This document shows, piece by piece, positions 24,085 through 35,597 of a stretch of DNA of 64,000 bases; positions within the stretch are counted from its first letter, which is position 1; every line of letters starts with the position of its first letter. The stretch spans positions 4,692,977-4,756,976 of the forward strand of contig BROE01000015.1 of NCBI GenBank assembly GCA_036571765.1. Direction: 5' to 3'. This DNA is from Plecoglossus altivelis. Lineage: Eukaryota > Chordata > Actinopteri > Osmeriformes > Plecoglossidae. A program made the position numbers and the translations under genes. The notes below the pieces were generated by a model. The model was not told the origin of the DNA. It made no database searches and saw only the letters and a program-made list of their open reading frames with translations.

Positions 24085-24670
24085 TGGAGTTGTTATGTGG
24101 GAAAATGAGGCAGACACTTCATATCGATTCATTATTTCAAGAGAGCGACAAAGTGTGGGCGATGATGAGATTGAGGACCCAGATTTTGTCATTGAAAACG
24201 AGAGGTTAGACAAACGTTTTGTGAACATTTATTCCTTTCAGTAATATTATTATATTCTTCTATTCTACTACACTGCAGTGCACATGCCAATGAACATTTT
24301 GAACTTGAAAATCTTGAATCTTTTTACATGTTTTATTGACATGTACAGAGGCAATGAGCAGCCTAGGCCATCTATGACTCCGACAACAAGCCGACAGAGG
24401 CCGTCACAGAGGGGGCGTGAAAGGAATCAAGATCAAGCCAAGACCTGGTCAAGACCTCTAGCCCAGTCAGAACAGCCACACAACAGCTCTGAGTCATGGA
24501 AAACACAGATTGATCCTGATACTGCCCCACAAACCAGTAGGTTCATACCCTGCAGATCACCATTCAGTGCACTCACGAAAGGACCTTTTCCTGCTGTATT
24601 TCACCACTGATGTCATAAGGACACTCTGCAAAAACACCAACAAAGTGAACCTGTCTATAGACTTTACTTA
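24085..24670 (+). pseudogene. piggyBac-like transposase, N-terminal fragment
   Basis: A first segment (24094-24203) reads an acidic stretch, VGDDEIEDPDFVIENER, ending at a GT donor-like site. After TGTACAG at about 24342-24348 a second segment gives NEQPRPSMTPTTSRQRPSQR, then RFIPCRSPFSALTKG. A frame change gives FLLYFTTDVIRTLCKNTNK (24579-24640). The last block resembles the start of the piggyBac DDE domain (a Phe-rich block, then EeTN-like). The catalytic Asp residues lie beyond the break and are absent. The assignment is by recalled family pattern and is moderate. Confidence 0.55.
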
Positions 24671-24682
24671 CTAAACATTGTC

Positions 24683-25253
24683 ATGGAAAATGAACTTCAA
24701 TTCCTTCCAAAGCCTTCTTCTCCTTCCATCTGGATAATCGGCAACTCGCTGATTTACTGGCTTGACCGCCAAACGGCCAGAGACACCGTGCCAGATTAAA
24801 TGGATGGGACAGAAGGTCATGAGATGGGAGCAGCTCCTGCCTTTTCTCGGAAGAACGCTGAGCCCAGCTCCTGACATGATGGTTATCCATCTTGGCAGAA
24901 ACAACCTGGACTCAAAACTGTCATGTGTTATTACGAACCAAATGAGAACTGATCTCGTGTGGCTAATGCGCACGTATCCCAGTACAAAAAAATCCTGTTC
25001 TCGGACATTGTCCATCGCTGTGTCTACCATAATCAGATTTCTGGGAGCAGTGTTTACGGGATCGAACAGACCCAAAGATTGGTTTTATGCCGGTATAACC
25101 GCCTTTTTGGCAGATAGGGGGATGGGTGGGATAAGAAATGGCAACATCCCCCATAATATGGACTGTTATCTCAGGGATGACGTTAATCTCAATTTCAGGG
25201 GCAACAAAATGTTTCTCTATAATGTCCACTCGGGTCTGAGCAAGATCTTGTAG
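24683..25253 (+). pseudogene. SGNH-hydrolase-like domain of a fish retroelement
   Basis: Begins LPKPSSPSIWIIGNSLIYWL, an IWIxGxS start typical of the SGNH-like proteins found in fish retroelements; a stop or shift falls near 24798. From 24800 the frame reads KWMGQKVMRWEQLLPFL, SPAPDMMVIHLGRNNL (the GxND block, here GRNN), FLGAVFTGSNRPKDW, and ends in LRDDVNLNFRGNKMF where the family has DGVHLN. The order IWI..S, GxND, DxVH follows the fold, but the Asp of GxND is Asn here and the terminal His is also lost. I read it as a dead domain from a DIRS/Ngaro-like or similar element. Confidence 0.55.
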
Positions 25254-25309
25254 AATAAAGCAGCAGTTTGTGGAAAAGAGGCTAATTTCATGCAAACGAC
25301 TCTGGATCT

Positions 25310-25600
25310 AGACTACTTCAACATGTTAGCAGATTAGCCAGTAGGAGTGAGATAGTTACATTAACAAACCACTTGTTTGTAAAAGACTTTGTCTTAAAGG
25401 TGGGAACACATCACATCAACAGTATTAAAATGCCCGAAATGTTGCCTTTTTTGTCAAGCTACCCCGATGCTCAGATTCTGAGTCGTATCAACTGGAAGAT
25501 CTTAGCGGTTTTCACAATCCTGCAGAGGATCTTATGTGCTCCAAATGATTGTTGTCTAAAGAAAGAGTTCGAGGAAAGATACCACTAATAAGAATTACAT
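25310..25600 (+). pseudogene. Possible DIRS/Ngaro-type RT upstream region
   Basis: After the SGNH-like piece, 25373-25588 reads INSIKMPEMLPFLSSYPDAQ, then LKKEFEERYH. The phrase LxxYPDxxxL resembles the segment that leads into the reverse transcriptase of DIRS/Ngaro elements. The RT itself is not readable here. Support is weak and mainly positional. Confidence 0.3.
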
Positions 25601-26090
25601 CAAATTAAGGCTGTGGTACAGAGAATTCTCAGCCCGTTACAGACATCTTAAAGTGGGAAACCTCAGTGCCACATCTGGGATGGTATTCACACAGGCCTTG
25701 ACTTTAATTTGAGTGGCAGGTTGACTTACCAGTTGAAAAACTAACCTGGGAATTTAGGTTTTTGTAAGGGGAGTGTTGAGATTTTATTGTCACCATTTGG
25801 CTTCCCAAACAGCAGTAGAATTCTTCTTCATCTTTAGAAGTTTTCTAAATCGTGTTAGGTATAACGTTGCTGTGAACTGCGCTGGCTTAAAACTACAGGT
25901 ACAGGTTTGTCCTCACTATATTGAGAGCAGGATATTTGTCCTCCCTACACTTATGCTAGTTGTATTGACAGATTAGCAGAGATGTTGAGAAATATAATAA
26001 ATCCTGAAACATTGTTACATATGTCAACGTGTATGTCAATTACACAGTTAGGTAGTGACAGTATTAAACTATTTCAAATTCTTTATTTTT
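25601..26090. other. No recognisable feature
   Basis: About 500 bp of AT-rich sequence between transposon relics. No coding or repeat signature that I can name. Confidence 0.5.
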
Positions 26091-26092
26091 AG

Positions 26093-26498
26093 CTGAGGCT
26101 TGCAAAAAAGAAAGAATCTTAGGGAGAAGAACAGGGAGAAAGAGTTGGTCAGGAGTGGATCAAGTCTGACAACTCACAAACCATGGAAGTATGCTGCCAT
26201 AATGGGGTTCCTGACTCCATTTAATGAGTACAGGGAGTCAAGAAACAACTTCCAGAGGCCTGCCACATCTGAGACCCCAGCCAGCCAGGTCACTGCCAGT
26301 GAGGTAGAACAGACAGCGAGCCATAATCCTCTGCCAGTGAGACCAGAGCTTCCCCTTGCTGTAAGTGAGGCTATGAGTAGCCAGCCCCCTGTATCCTCTG
26401 TCCAAAAGAGGGTGCGCACAGAGAGGCTGACACCCCCAAGCGAGGTACACTGTGGGAAGGCAAACGATTTGCATCACTGCAGTAGACATGCACCGTAG
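26093..26498 (+). pseudogene. MADF/Myb-SANT-like protein fragment (Harbinger partner type)
   Basis: The frame 26100-26498 reads NLREKNREKELVRSGSSLTT, then HKPWKYAAIMGFLTPFNEYR. This resembles the second half of a MADF domain (W..LRd.f.ke, KPW.yy..m.FL.p). A Ser/Thr/Pro/Gln-rich linker follows, as is usual in these proteins. PIF/Harbinger elements encode such a DNA-binding partner beside the transposase, and a Harbinger transposase relic lies 6 kb downstream. A TTTTTAG acceptor-like site stands at 26086-26092. Only one exon-like piece is present, with no start codon. Confidence 0.55.
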
Positions 26499-26564
26499 GA
26501 ATGCATGGAATCTTTTGTTGAAGTTCTTGGTCATCCAGTGAATTGCTTATTTATAAGAATAGGT

Positions 26565-27470
26565 TCAATTTCAATTCAATTTATTTTTGTAACGCCCAAA
26601 ATCACAACAACAGTTGCCTCGAAGGGCGACAAGGATTCCATCATTGGTCAATAAACAGAAAACCACGTTATAAAAATGTACATATGATTTTAGCAAATGG
26701 ACGACTGTCCTGGAACATCCCCTGTCCTTAGACCCTCCTTCTCGGCAAGGAAAAACTACAAAAAAACCTGTGGGAAAAGTAGAAACCTCGGGGAGAACCA
26801 CAGTGAAGGAGAGATCCTGCTCCCACGGACGGACAGGCTGTAGATGGTCCAGGACTGGCGTGCATCCATATGCAGATGGACTGTAAAGAAAGAGCCCCTC
26901 AGGCGGAAGGAAGGGTTCATCTAGATCATCTAGTGCGAGGAGAGTTCGGCTATTCAGCGAAGTGGGTCTGAGGAAAGCAGTTCGTCTGTTGTACGAAGCA
27001 CCTCCGACAGTTGAGGAGCACCCGGGTCCACAGATCAGGTCGCGAGGCGGGGCGAGGCATGTAGGGTGAAGTCATCGCCATGGCAGCATCCAGGACAGAG
27101 CCCACCTCGGAGGGATCGAAACTTGTGAATAGCGATGAACAGACTATAGTGAACTACGATATTAACTAATGCCCTGCCCATAAGCTATTTCGAAGAGAAA
27201 TGCTTTAAGCCTGGTCTTAAATAAAGAGACTGTGTCTGCCTCTTTAACATGAACAGGGAGCTGATTCCATAACACAGGAGCTTGGTAGCTAAATGCTCGA
27301 CCTCCTACTGTGCTTTTGGGTTAGGTTAGGAGTGATGCGTTCACATCAGGAATCTTCCAAACAAAAAAGCGTGCTTTATTGTGCATTGTGTGTTTTATAA
27401 GCCATGAGAGCAATGGAAATCTTTGTGAAATTGAATTCTTTCATAGGTCATTGACTCCAGCGACGTACAG
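26565..27470 (-). repeat. Interspersed LINE-tail-type repeat, long copy
   Basis: Begins on this strand with ATTC-rich repeats and TTTATTTTTGTAACGCCCAA, then blocks on ACAACAACAGTTGCCTCGAA, TCCTTCTCGGCAAGGAAAAA and CCTCGGGGAGAACCACAG. The same blocks occur at 35598-35850. The (GAATT)n-like tail on the minus strand suggests a LINE 3' end. This copy extends several hundred bases further, through a block on GCTGATTCCATAACACAGGA. The right boundary is approximate. Confidence 0.65.
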
Positions 27471-27687
27471 AGATTTGTGTATAGATGTGAAATTGGTGGT
27501 TACTTTAAGATCAGTATTCAAATGTTTTAGTGTATTAATATGTTTATTAGTTAAATAAAATAAAACAAAATTACACATACAATACAATTCTTCGGCAGTG
27601 GTAAGGGTTAGGGTTGCTGGTCAGGGTTAGGTTTCCATGTTTGAGAAGACCCCTTGCCAAGAAGTTCAGTATTTCAACCCGCATAGT

Positions 27688-28500
27688 CTAAGGGCTGAGT
27701 GCATGTGCAATGCCAGAGCTGTAGCCTCCACCATAAAGAGATAGGGGACATAGCCCCTTTAGGAACCCAGTGTCTTTAAATAAGTTCTTCACGTCAAGGT
27801 GGTGGGAAGTGGGGAAATCCCTGCCCTTAAAAGAGGTGGTATCCAAGAAGTCCACGCTGGATTCATGGAGTACATATCGCAAGTACAAAGCGACAGTCCA
27901 TTCTCGAGGGCGGCCAAACCCCCCCAGATATCATCCAAATGATGAAAATAGTGTGAGGGCCTGACAGGGCACTTAGGAAAAACTGTCTCCTTCCACATGG
28001 TTATGTAGATGTCCGCATAGGCAGGAGCAAACTTCATGCCCATGGCAACCCCTTTGAGTTACAGATAATGTTTACTATTAAACCCAAACCCCGTTTTTGG
28101 TAAGCGTGATCTCAAACAGTTGCATGATTTACCTGTCAGGACAGTCAGCGTCCGGGTAAGGACCAGCATCTGCTCCCTCCAGACACTCAATGTTAGTGTA
28201 CGTAGTAGTGGCTATCAATGTCCATTGAAAAGAGTTGGTCGCTCTTGTGGAGCCGAGCCCCCCTCACTTTGGCTATGAAGTTGTACATGTCCTTAACATA
28301 ACTTGCGTTTCGGGTGGACAGTGGGTTGAGGAACGAGTCGCTGTACTCTGAAATGCCGTATGTTTCACCACCGCAGTCAAAGGATGGGTCTACCTGCAGG
28401 ATCCGGAAGAGCAGGGGCCAAGAAGCCCGGACCTTATGAATTTTATGTTTGAGGCAGAATCTACTTTGTTTTGGCTTGCTGTCTACCATGGGATACAACC
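27688..28500 (-). pseudogene. Penelope-like element reverse transcriptase fragment
   Basis: The minus strand gives, in order, KIHKVRASWPLLFRILQ, GISEYSDSFLNPLSTRNASY and VKDMYNFIAKVRG (28193-28498). After frame changes come MGMKFAPAYADIYITMWKET and YFHHLDDIWGG (27900-28043), then SSVDFLDTTSFKGRDFPTS and LDVKNLFKDT (27750-27880). This is the block order of fish Penelope-like RTs: a phrase like YVDxxLxPLV, then GxxFAPxYANxYM, then a LDDI active site, then VEFLDT. Several stops and shifts are present, and the GIY-YIG endonuclease end is not visible. Confidence 0.75.
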
Positions 28501-29750
28501 TTTGCCTGCGGATGTGCGAAAACGCACTGGTTGCCCACCTGAATATTTCTCACAGCTGACAGGTGGAGGTGTCAACAGCCATCTGTCGATCGTTGAGACC
28601 GAAAGAGAGTACGACACTTTTAACTTGCGTGACCACGGTTGCAATTTAGTTGAGGATGTTGATCGCATGGGCGAACAGATTGGCCCCCGGATAGCAGTCC
28701 ACCTGTGCGCGGACAGAGAGGAAGGGGGGTAGACGATGGAGGTTTGAGTATCCCATTATCACCGTCCTCCTGACTGGATCACCAACCAGAAACGTTTGTT
28801 ACCCCTGTGGTTGTGACTGGTGTCCGCTGTCACGGCTGCGCGAATGGTCTGTTGTTGTGCCCGTTGTGGCTGAGGTTGTCACAGGTGCCAACCCTGTGGT
28901 ATTGGTCACTCAGTCTGGGGAAGCAAAGAGGAGTTTTCCCAGCAATGATTTCTCCCAGTCTTTTTGGGGGAACCCAAAAAGTGAAGCCCAGGAGGACCCT
29001 GGATCCAAGGCGGAAACAGATCTGTTGAGAGTGAGAGGGGTTGGTGTTAGAGTTGAGATGCCGTGGAGGAACCTAGTAGCTGTGGGGAAGAGGGGGAGCA
29101 GGAAGAGTGTAGGGGTGAAAAACTAATCCGTCAGGGTGGGAAGAGGGTGTGTTTTAGGGTTAGGTACGGGAAGGAGAGGGTTGTGGTTAGAGCAGTTGTG
29201 GGGAGGGAGGGAGTAGGTGGGTGGGTTAGGGCTCCTAGTCTTTCAAAGAGGGGAAGCTCATTTTGGGATTGCAAATATAATTTTGCTCTTGTAGTTTGTC
29301 TGGGTCTGCTGTATATTAGTTATTTTTGTCAGAAACATCTCCCCACGGGGTGAAAAGTTTGATTTTCCAGCTCACTCTGTTAGTTGTGAAGAAGCTAGCA
29401 ACGGTGAACGCTAGCAATTAGTTATGGTAGAAACAGAGTGGCTTTGGGCTGATCCAATAGTTTTAAACTTCAAGAGACTATTTGCTTTCAAGGAATTTGT
29501 CAATAGAGAGAGTCCAGACTCTCGTGCAAATTAAATGTATGCAAATCTGGTAGGACTAGGCTACATTTTCTGTCTACACCATAAAAAACATAATTTTATT
29601 GATACGTGAATTCTGACCTAATTTTGCCATTATGTGCAGTTTTCCATCTGGCTAGTTCACTAGTATGACACTGAACACATGAACGAGCGGCCGTGTGGAA
29701 TAGCGCGTGTGGTGGAATTCAGTTGCCCAAGGAGAGAAAGCAGCTGCCCC
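28501..29750. other. Unassigned stretch, partly G-rich
   Basis: The part to about 28740 may belong to the upstream end of the Penelope-like relic on the minus strand. From 28800 to 29260 the + strand is open (28857-29126, for example) and G-rich with GGGTTAGG-like words, but I recognise no protein family. The rest is AT-rich without features. Confidence 0.45.
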
Positions 29751-29754
29751 TTGG

Positions 29755-30290
29755 TTACTACTGGGGAGCTATGCTGCACATCCGCTCAAGCTTTTCTGTT
29801 GGCAGGGAAGCCTTCGTCTCATTTGTGTCCAGCATGATGCCATGAAACTTCGAGGTGAGTGGCAGGTCCGAGGGTTTTCTTTTCAGAAAGGTGAACACCT
29901 TAGCCTGCGGAACAAGGATTTTAAGTGTCTCGAAGACGCGTTGGACTACGGGGATCAGCAAAAAGAAAATAATCTACAAGATGGAGCATGGCAGGGACAC
30001 AAACCTGGTTTAACAGAATATAGAAGAGGGCCTTGGACACTTGGTTGATCATAGAGATGCTTTCTCTTACACCTGAACGGGACTTGCACGGCGAAATAGA
30101 ACCAATTCTCCCATGTCATACCGAAAAGGTGGCAATGAGACGGGTGGACAGGGACGATTTAAAAGTGTTAGTTACATCAGCTTTGAAAAGCCAAGCACCA
30201 CGCCCTGGCTGCTTTATGAGCGCTATGGCGTGGTCCATGGTAGCATAGTGGAGAGAAAAAGTTTCTATAGGAATTAACTCATTTACGTTA
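29755..30290 (-). pseudogene. DIRS/Ngaro-type (tyrosine-recombinase element) reverse transcriptase relic
   Basis: Minus-strand reading from 30285 gives NELIPIETFSLHYATMDHAI, then ALIKQPGRGAWLFKADVTNT (start of the RT palm, with the Asp in KADV). A frame change gives HPSHCHLFGMTWENWFYFAV. A further change gives FHGIMLDTNETKASLPTEKL (29758-29850), the typical post-palm phrase LGIxLDTxxMxxxLPxxKL. This order is that of DIRS/Ngaro RTs. The core Y/F-x-DD block falls in a scrambled segment near 29940. The recombinase was not found. Confidence 0.7.
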
Positions 30291-32150
30291 TGGTATCAGA
30301 GGGCAGAGGGAAGAGAGACGCCTCTGATCACTGCATGTGCCGCACGTCATGGCCTGGGAACCCTTGACCAGCAAGCCAAAGCAGTTGGGTTTCCAACATG
30401 GACCAGTCTAACCGCATGTTACACCTGGAGACATGGAAACTTTGCTGAAAAAAACTTTTTGATATTCATAACATAGAATTCTTCCATAATGCAAATTTCA
30501 GATCTCCAATAAGCGCCAATTACCCTTCCAATTCCTTCCTCTTATGAGCAGCAGATGACTTCACGGTAAATCCCGTAGACCACGACAAATTCCCCTATGG
30601 ACAGGTCCCTTGCCGACCTAGGATCAGATGATCAAAATACAGCACTGAATTAATCTCATCTGATGACACTATTCTTGCATTTGGGCGAGAGAAGGATCAA
30701 TTGGATCAAATGAACCTTATTGCCTTGGAGAATGTGAGACCTTAACCAGGGGCCCCAAAAGGAACGTGAGGCCTACTGAGAGAGGGAGTTGCAGAGGCGC
30801 CTCAAGGGTAACTAGGGAAGCCGGAGCAGGAAACGGCACAGCCACAGACACAGGCGCTGCAGCAGCCGAGGTGGAAGCCCCAGAACACTCCAGAGACCAC
30901 AGGCGGGCATCAATCACCTGCAGCAACAACTCCAGGATCAACAGGGTAAAGAAAATGCCCTCTCCAGGAGGAGCAGGAGCAGGATCAGCCTGGGGAGTGA
31001 CTGCAGGGCCAGCAAACACACCATTTACTTGATACCATGGACAACTAAACAGGGATAGAATTGTATTTAAATGTAAAGGTTCATTATGATGGGCTGACAG
31101 TTACGAGGATTTGACAGAATTAATTGATGGTCAGTTGATGTCAGTGCTATGCAATGCTGAACCCGGATGACGCCCGGTAAGAGGCAGGAAAGTAGAGCAT
31201 TTAAGAAATGGTATAGCGCCTGAGTGCAGGGATCAGTCTTGTCTAATTGGAATTGCACACAGCTTCATTAATAAAAACTTTCAGTTGAGAAGTTTGGCGC
31301 CTCTCCTGACACCTTGCAATGACTTCTAGGAAATCAGAAAATATAAAATGAGCTATTACTAATAATAAGCCTCGTGTCAACAGTCCTGCTGTTACCGAAT
31401 GCTGATAACTAAAAATGCCTGAATGGTTTATATTTATCTCTTATAAATAACGAAAAATTAAAGAATATATTTCTTATTTAACAAATAAATCATTAGGGCA
31501 GGGAAATGCACTGTAATGCTACATGAATGTATGACAAGGAATCCCAGTCAGTCGATAATAATAATGATGACCATGTCACCAATAATAATGATGAATAAAT
31601 AAAATAGTTGGCAGCAAAAGCACAAACAAATGTGAGATTATTTGAGATTACAATGGTAACACCCAACACCCAACTATTCTGAATTAACTGAACTAGCATT
31701 CTCAAAATACGTTGTTTGATTATGTGTGTGTAAAAGTTAAAGTCACTTCTGCACTGTTGTAAAAGTGTGCAACTGAAATGCGCACAATTTTTTTAACACA
31801 TGTTAATCGGCCTCTGTGTGGCTGCAGTCCAGATATGGGGATGCTGTTGCTGTAGTGACAGGTTCTCTCGCTTTCTGTCACGGTAGCCAGTTGAGTGAGC
31901 TGGTGGCGCCCTTTACTGGTGAATTTTCTTCACACAGCTAAAGTTGAAAGCCTTGGAGAAAGTTTCAGAGATCGCCAGAAAAAAGCTTTGATGGACTTCT
32001 CTCGTCTGGTAATGGAAGACTCAACAAAGTCTGTATCTGGATATGAAACACCATTCACACACCAGGATATGATATCACACAGAACTTTACCACTGTGACC
32101 TCTCATTTAAAAAATTGTGTGTGTGCGTGTCTGCATATCTGTGTGTGTGA
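30291..32150. other. Unassigned stretch
   Basis: Contains a GC-richer island at 30720-31030 that is open on both strands (Ala/Gly/Pro-rich products), but I recognise no domain. The frame 31895-32098 (+) reads DRQKKALMDFSRLVMEDSTK, unassigned but directly before a Harbinger transposase relic. The rest is AT-rich. Confidence 0.45.
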
Positions 32151-32153
32151 AAT

Positions 32154-32600
32154 CATGGAAGAGCCAAGTAATGTGGGAAATGTACTCATGGCCCTGGTCA
32201 ACAGCAACCATAAATGTATATATGTAGACATTAGATGCAATGGCATAGTGTCAGACGGAAGTATGTTCAAGGGATGCACACTTCAAGAGTCCCTGGAGGG
32301 GCAAAAAGTCAATATTACCTTACTTGCTTCTTTGCTTGAATGGGTAAAGGACTTACCATACTACATGGTAGCAGATGAAGCATTACCCTTAAAACCATAC
32401 ATGATGAAGCCAAACGCTAGTTGAGGTCTTACCACAGAAAAGAGAGTCTTCAATTACAGACTCAAGAGCACGTGGGGTAATAGAAAATGCCTTTGGCATA
32501 CTGACCAATGGGTGGCATGTACTGCTGTCACCCATAAACCAGGTGTGGTGGAAAATATGGTCCTTGCCTGCTGTCCCATGTGTTGGAATAATTGTATATA
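32154..32600 (+). pseudogene. PIF/Harbinger (HARBI1-like) transposase, C-terminal half
   Basis: 32154-32424 reads NVLMALVNSNHKCIYVDIRC (first catalytic Asp in YVDxxxxG), VSDGSMFKGCTLQESLEG and LPYYMVADEALPLKPYMMKP (second Asp in VADEAxPL). A frame change near 32424-32465 leads to SRARGVIENAFGILTNGWHV, the block with the last catalytic Glu (VIENAFG). Motif order and spacing match DDE_Tnp_4 transposases. It is inactive because of the shift and the missing N-terminal half. Confidence 0.8.
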
Positions 32601-32639
32601 AGTAATAAATAAATTATCTCATATTTACTCTGATATCTA

Positions 32640-33240
32640 GTAGCGTGTGTGTGTGGAATGCTTGACAATGCTTGAGTAGACTTGTTTTTCAGACAACAGA
32701 AGTACATGTGGTGCCTGACGAGGACCAGCGGTGGCGAGCTATCTTTGCGGGGAAGGAGCTGCGCCTTTGGCCGCAGAATGCGGTGGCGGAGACGGCTTCT
32801 TGCGCGGACAGTTACTCAAGCTTATTGTGCAACTCATGACCTTATTTGCGCTGCTGTGTGTTCCCCCTCCCTCTAGAGCAGCAGTGCACATTGTAACTAG
32901 GGAATGCCCTGAAGACAATAAAAAGAGAGGGTTCGGCGAGGTGTGCTTCAGAGCAGTAGGAGATTGTAACTGAGCACATCTCTGTACGTTCTCTTCACTA
33001 GTAAAAAGTACTTAACTCTCTTGTCTTTCTTCCTTGTGTTATTTTCTGATGTTCCAGGTTATTTAGATCTAACATCATGGACAGTGTCCTCAGAGAGGAA
33101 TACAGTGCAGTGTCTGATGGACCAGAAACAGACATCCCAGATACCTGGAGTCAGAATTCTTCTTTGGAGCAGGCTGAGATGACTAGGGAAGTCGTGACTA
33201 AGTACTTAAACTCAGAGAATGGTGCTGTTACATGGCAATG
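32640..33240 (+). other. Unassigned stretch with promoter/leader-like composition
   Basis: A GC-richer segment (32690-32890) is followed by AATAAAAAGAGAGG at 32917-32930 and CTCTTGTCTTTCTTCC at 33018-33033. After CCAG at 33055-33058 comes a short open stretch, MDSVLREEYSAVSDGPETDI, beginning at ATG 33077. This could be a decayed LTR with the start of a downstream frame, or an unknown exon. I saw neither a second copy nor a primer-binding site, so I do not name it. Confidence 0.25.
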
Positions 33241-35223
33241 AGAACCTTTACTAACAGCATTAAATCGCATTAAATATTCAAATGAAGTTCCAAATAGCCT
33301 TGGTGCAAACGTTACAAATAACCATCTGGATTGGATAGAAGTAGCTAGCTACGCATGTCTACTATGACATTGTCAATTGAGACATTCGTAATGCTAATAA
33401 ACGTACCAAGACAACAGATCAGTGGGTTACTAAACTTAGTCAACTTATCAGAGGTCACCAGTTTCTACGCAATGTATTTCACAGTGTTGATCTGCTGTTG
33501 CTGTTAAATGCCTGTGTGCTAATGTTTTCGAGTTAAGGTTTTTCTTCCCACAGCTCAGTCAAGTGTTCCTCTCGTTCCTGAGTCGAAAACCCAGCCATTT
33601 TAACCTGTGTGTTCTATTTGGGGGCCAGAATGACCTATGTTGTGAAACATAGTGAAACATATGAAACTATGTTTAATGCACACACACACACACTCACAAT
33701 GAGACATTTAGATTGTATGTGCTCATCGAACTCAGACAAAACTAAGTCTCACTGATTCATGTGCAGCATGACTGCACAGCTCAGTGCCCAAAAGGGTTCA
33801 GAGAAAAAATGTAATCAACCTGCTTTATTTCATTGTTAAACGTAGGGCCTTTTTGGCCCTTTAGAACAGGGGGTGTTGCAGAATGCAACAAGAGCACTAG
33901 GGTTAATTATATATTATTTGACCAAACAACCATTACCAGCAACAGACTGCTTTACGTTTTTTTTACATTCAAGAAAAAAGTCAGTGTGCTGAAGTTCTGC
34001 ATGCAAGTATTGACTATTTGTCAAGGGAATGTACTCTCAGAATGTTGCTGTTGGTTGCAAACCAGTGTACACCAGTTGGACTTTGCAAGACTCCACCAGG
34101 CCTAACTGGACATTTCAAATGTGTACCAAAATCTGTTTCACCATCTGTTGGAATTGAGTGGGCATTGTTTTTTCTTCTCCTATTCCAACACAGGCCAGCA
34201 GGGAAACAAAACGAAAGAAGCAATTCTTCTTGTTTCCCTACAGTTTTCTGGGTCTCTTCCTTAGAGACCACTTGGTGATTTTGGGCCTGATCCATGTTAA
34301 AGTATTACCAAATTGCAAGACTTCAGCCAGGTTGGTGGGAGGGCTACAGCCTGAAGACCCCCATACGACTCCAACTCAGAAAGCTCATCTCACTCAGCTA
34401 GCTGTTACTAGCTACTTTTAGTCCTGGTAGCGAACCACATGAACTAACTAGCTAACCATTTTGTTGAATGATGTGACTACTGTGCGTCAAACTTCTAATG
34501 TTTCATCATACATATTTGTACATTGGCAACTGAATGATGGCAATAAAAGCTTTTAATCCAGTACAGATACCTCCAAACTTCATGTGATCCTAAGATCACA
34601 TGACAATCATAAGGTCTTAAGTTGAGGGAGTTGGGCTCGGCCTCTTAGTTCCACTGAAAGAATGGTTAATGCTTCAACATACCAAGACATTTTTCAACAA
34701 TTTCATGTTCCCAACTTTGATGGAGCAGTTTGGAGATTACCCCCAGATAGCAAGTTGATTCTGCACCAGATCTGACACAAATATGAATTTGGTTCAGATC
34801 CAATCTGTAACACGAAGCTGTGCCAGTGTCTTTTTGCAACGCGGTCCAATGCTGACACTGACACTTTTTACGGATCCAGAAGGGAACAGCGTCAGGACTG
34901 GCCCAGACACATAAAGCAGATTAACCATATTACAAAAGAATACTGGCTCGGCTCCGTATTACAGATTTATTTATCAAGTCAAATCTGGCTCATGCAGTTC
35001 TTGCCAGTTATTCCATTCAGAGCACTAACAACATAAAACAGATGTCACAGAGCAAATAATATCATGAAATATTATTAAAACTCTATGTATGTTTTTCTAT
35101 CTTAATATTTAAACTTCATTTGGCAAAAAGTTGACTTAAACAAGAAATACAATCTTAAAGTTGTTGTTAAAAGGTTGCATTTTTATTTCAGAATCTAATA
35201 AAGTAAATATAATAATAACTGTG

Positions 35224-35225
<2 letters not shown>
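33241..35225. other. Intergenic stretch, no gene recognised
   Basis: AT-rich DNA without recognisable coding segments. A perfect 9-bp inverted repeat with a 4-base spacer (CATGTGATC-CTAA-GATCACATG) lies near 34581-34602. The part 34730-34990 shares some short words with 39530-39650 and could be an old unnamed repeat. Confidence 0.45.

Positions 35226-35228
<3 letters not shown>

Positions 35229-35254
<26 letters not shown>
35229..35254. repeat. (TA)n microsatellite
   Basis: A TA dinucleotide run of about 13 units. Confidence 0.9.
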
Positions 35255-35258
<4 letters not shown>

Positions 35259-35597
35259 CTACATGTCTTATTTCATTAGGAGAGCTTGAGCAGTAGATGT
35301 CTTGTGGTAAATCAAGGAAAGAGTACTTTAAACACATATAATAAAAAATGTATACACAAAGTCACATTTTCCATTGGCTGTGTTTGGAATTAAAGGTATT
35401 AACTTTGTAAAAAAAAATAAAGCTGAAAATAAATGTAGAAAACTTAAACACATACCTTCTGCGTTCCCTACATCCACCCCCATGGTCAGACGCAAGGTTG
35501 AACCATCAGATAGTGTCTTAATGATTTTGGTGTCTGTGGCACTACTGGAGACACTGCAACTCCTTACTGCACCTGTACACAAATTAAGACCCTCACA

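Noticed and set aside
27603..27631. TTAGGG-like words (GGGTTAGGG, CAGGGTTAGG)
   Set aside because: Only two or three scattered units, too few to call an interstitial telomeric repeat.
29130..29260. G-rich stretch with GGGTTAGG and GGGAGGGAGGG words
   Set aside because: Could fold as a G-quadruplex, but it is irregular and has no gene context; not worth a feature.
30720..31030. GC-rich segment open on both strands with Ala/Pro/Gly-rich products
   Set aside because: Low-complexity composition explains the open frames; no recognisable domain.
34581..34602. Perfect 9-bp palindrome CATGTGATC-CTAA-GATCACATG
   Set aside because: Short, isolated and followed by no T-run; expected by chance in 64 kb at about this size.
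34730..34990. Similarity in short words to 39530-39650
   Set aside because: Too diverged by eye to delimit a repeat; needs an alignment.
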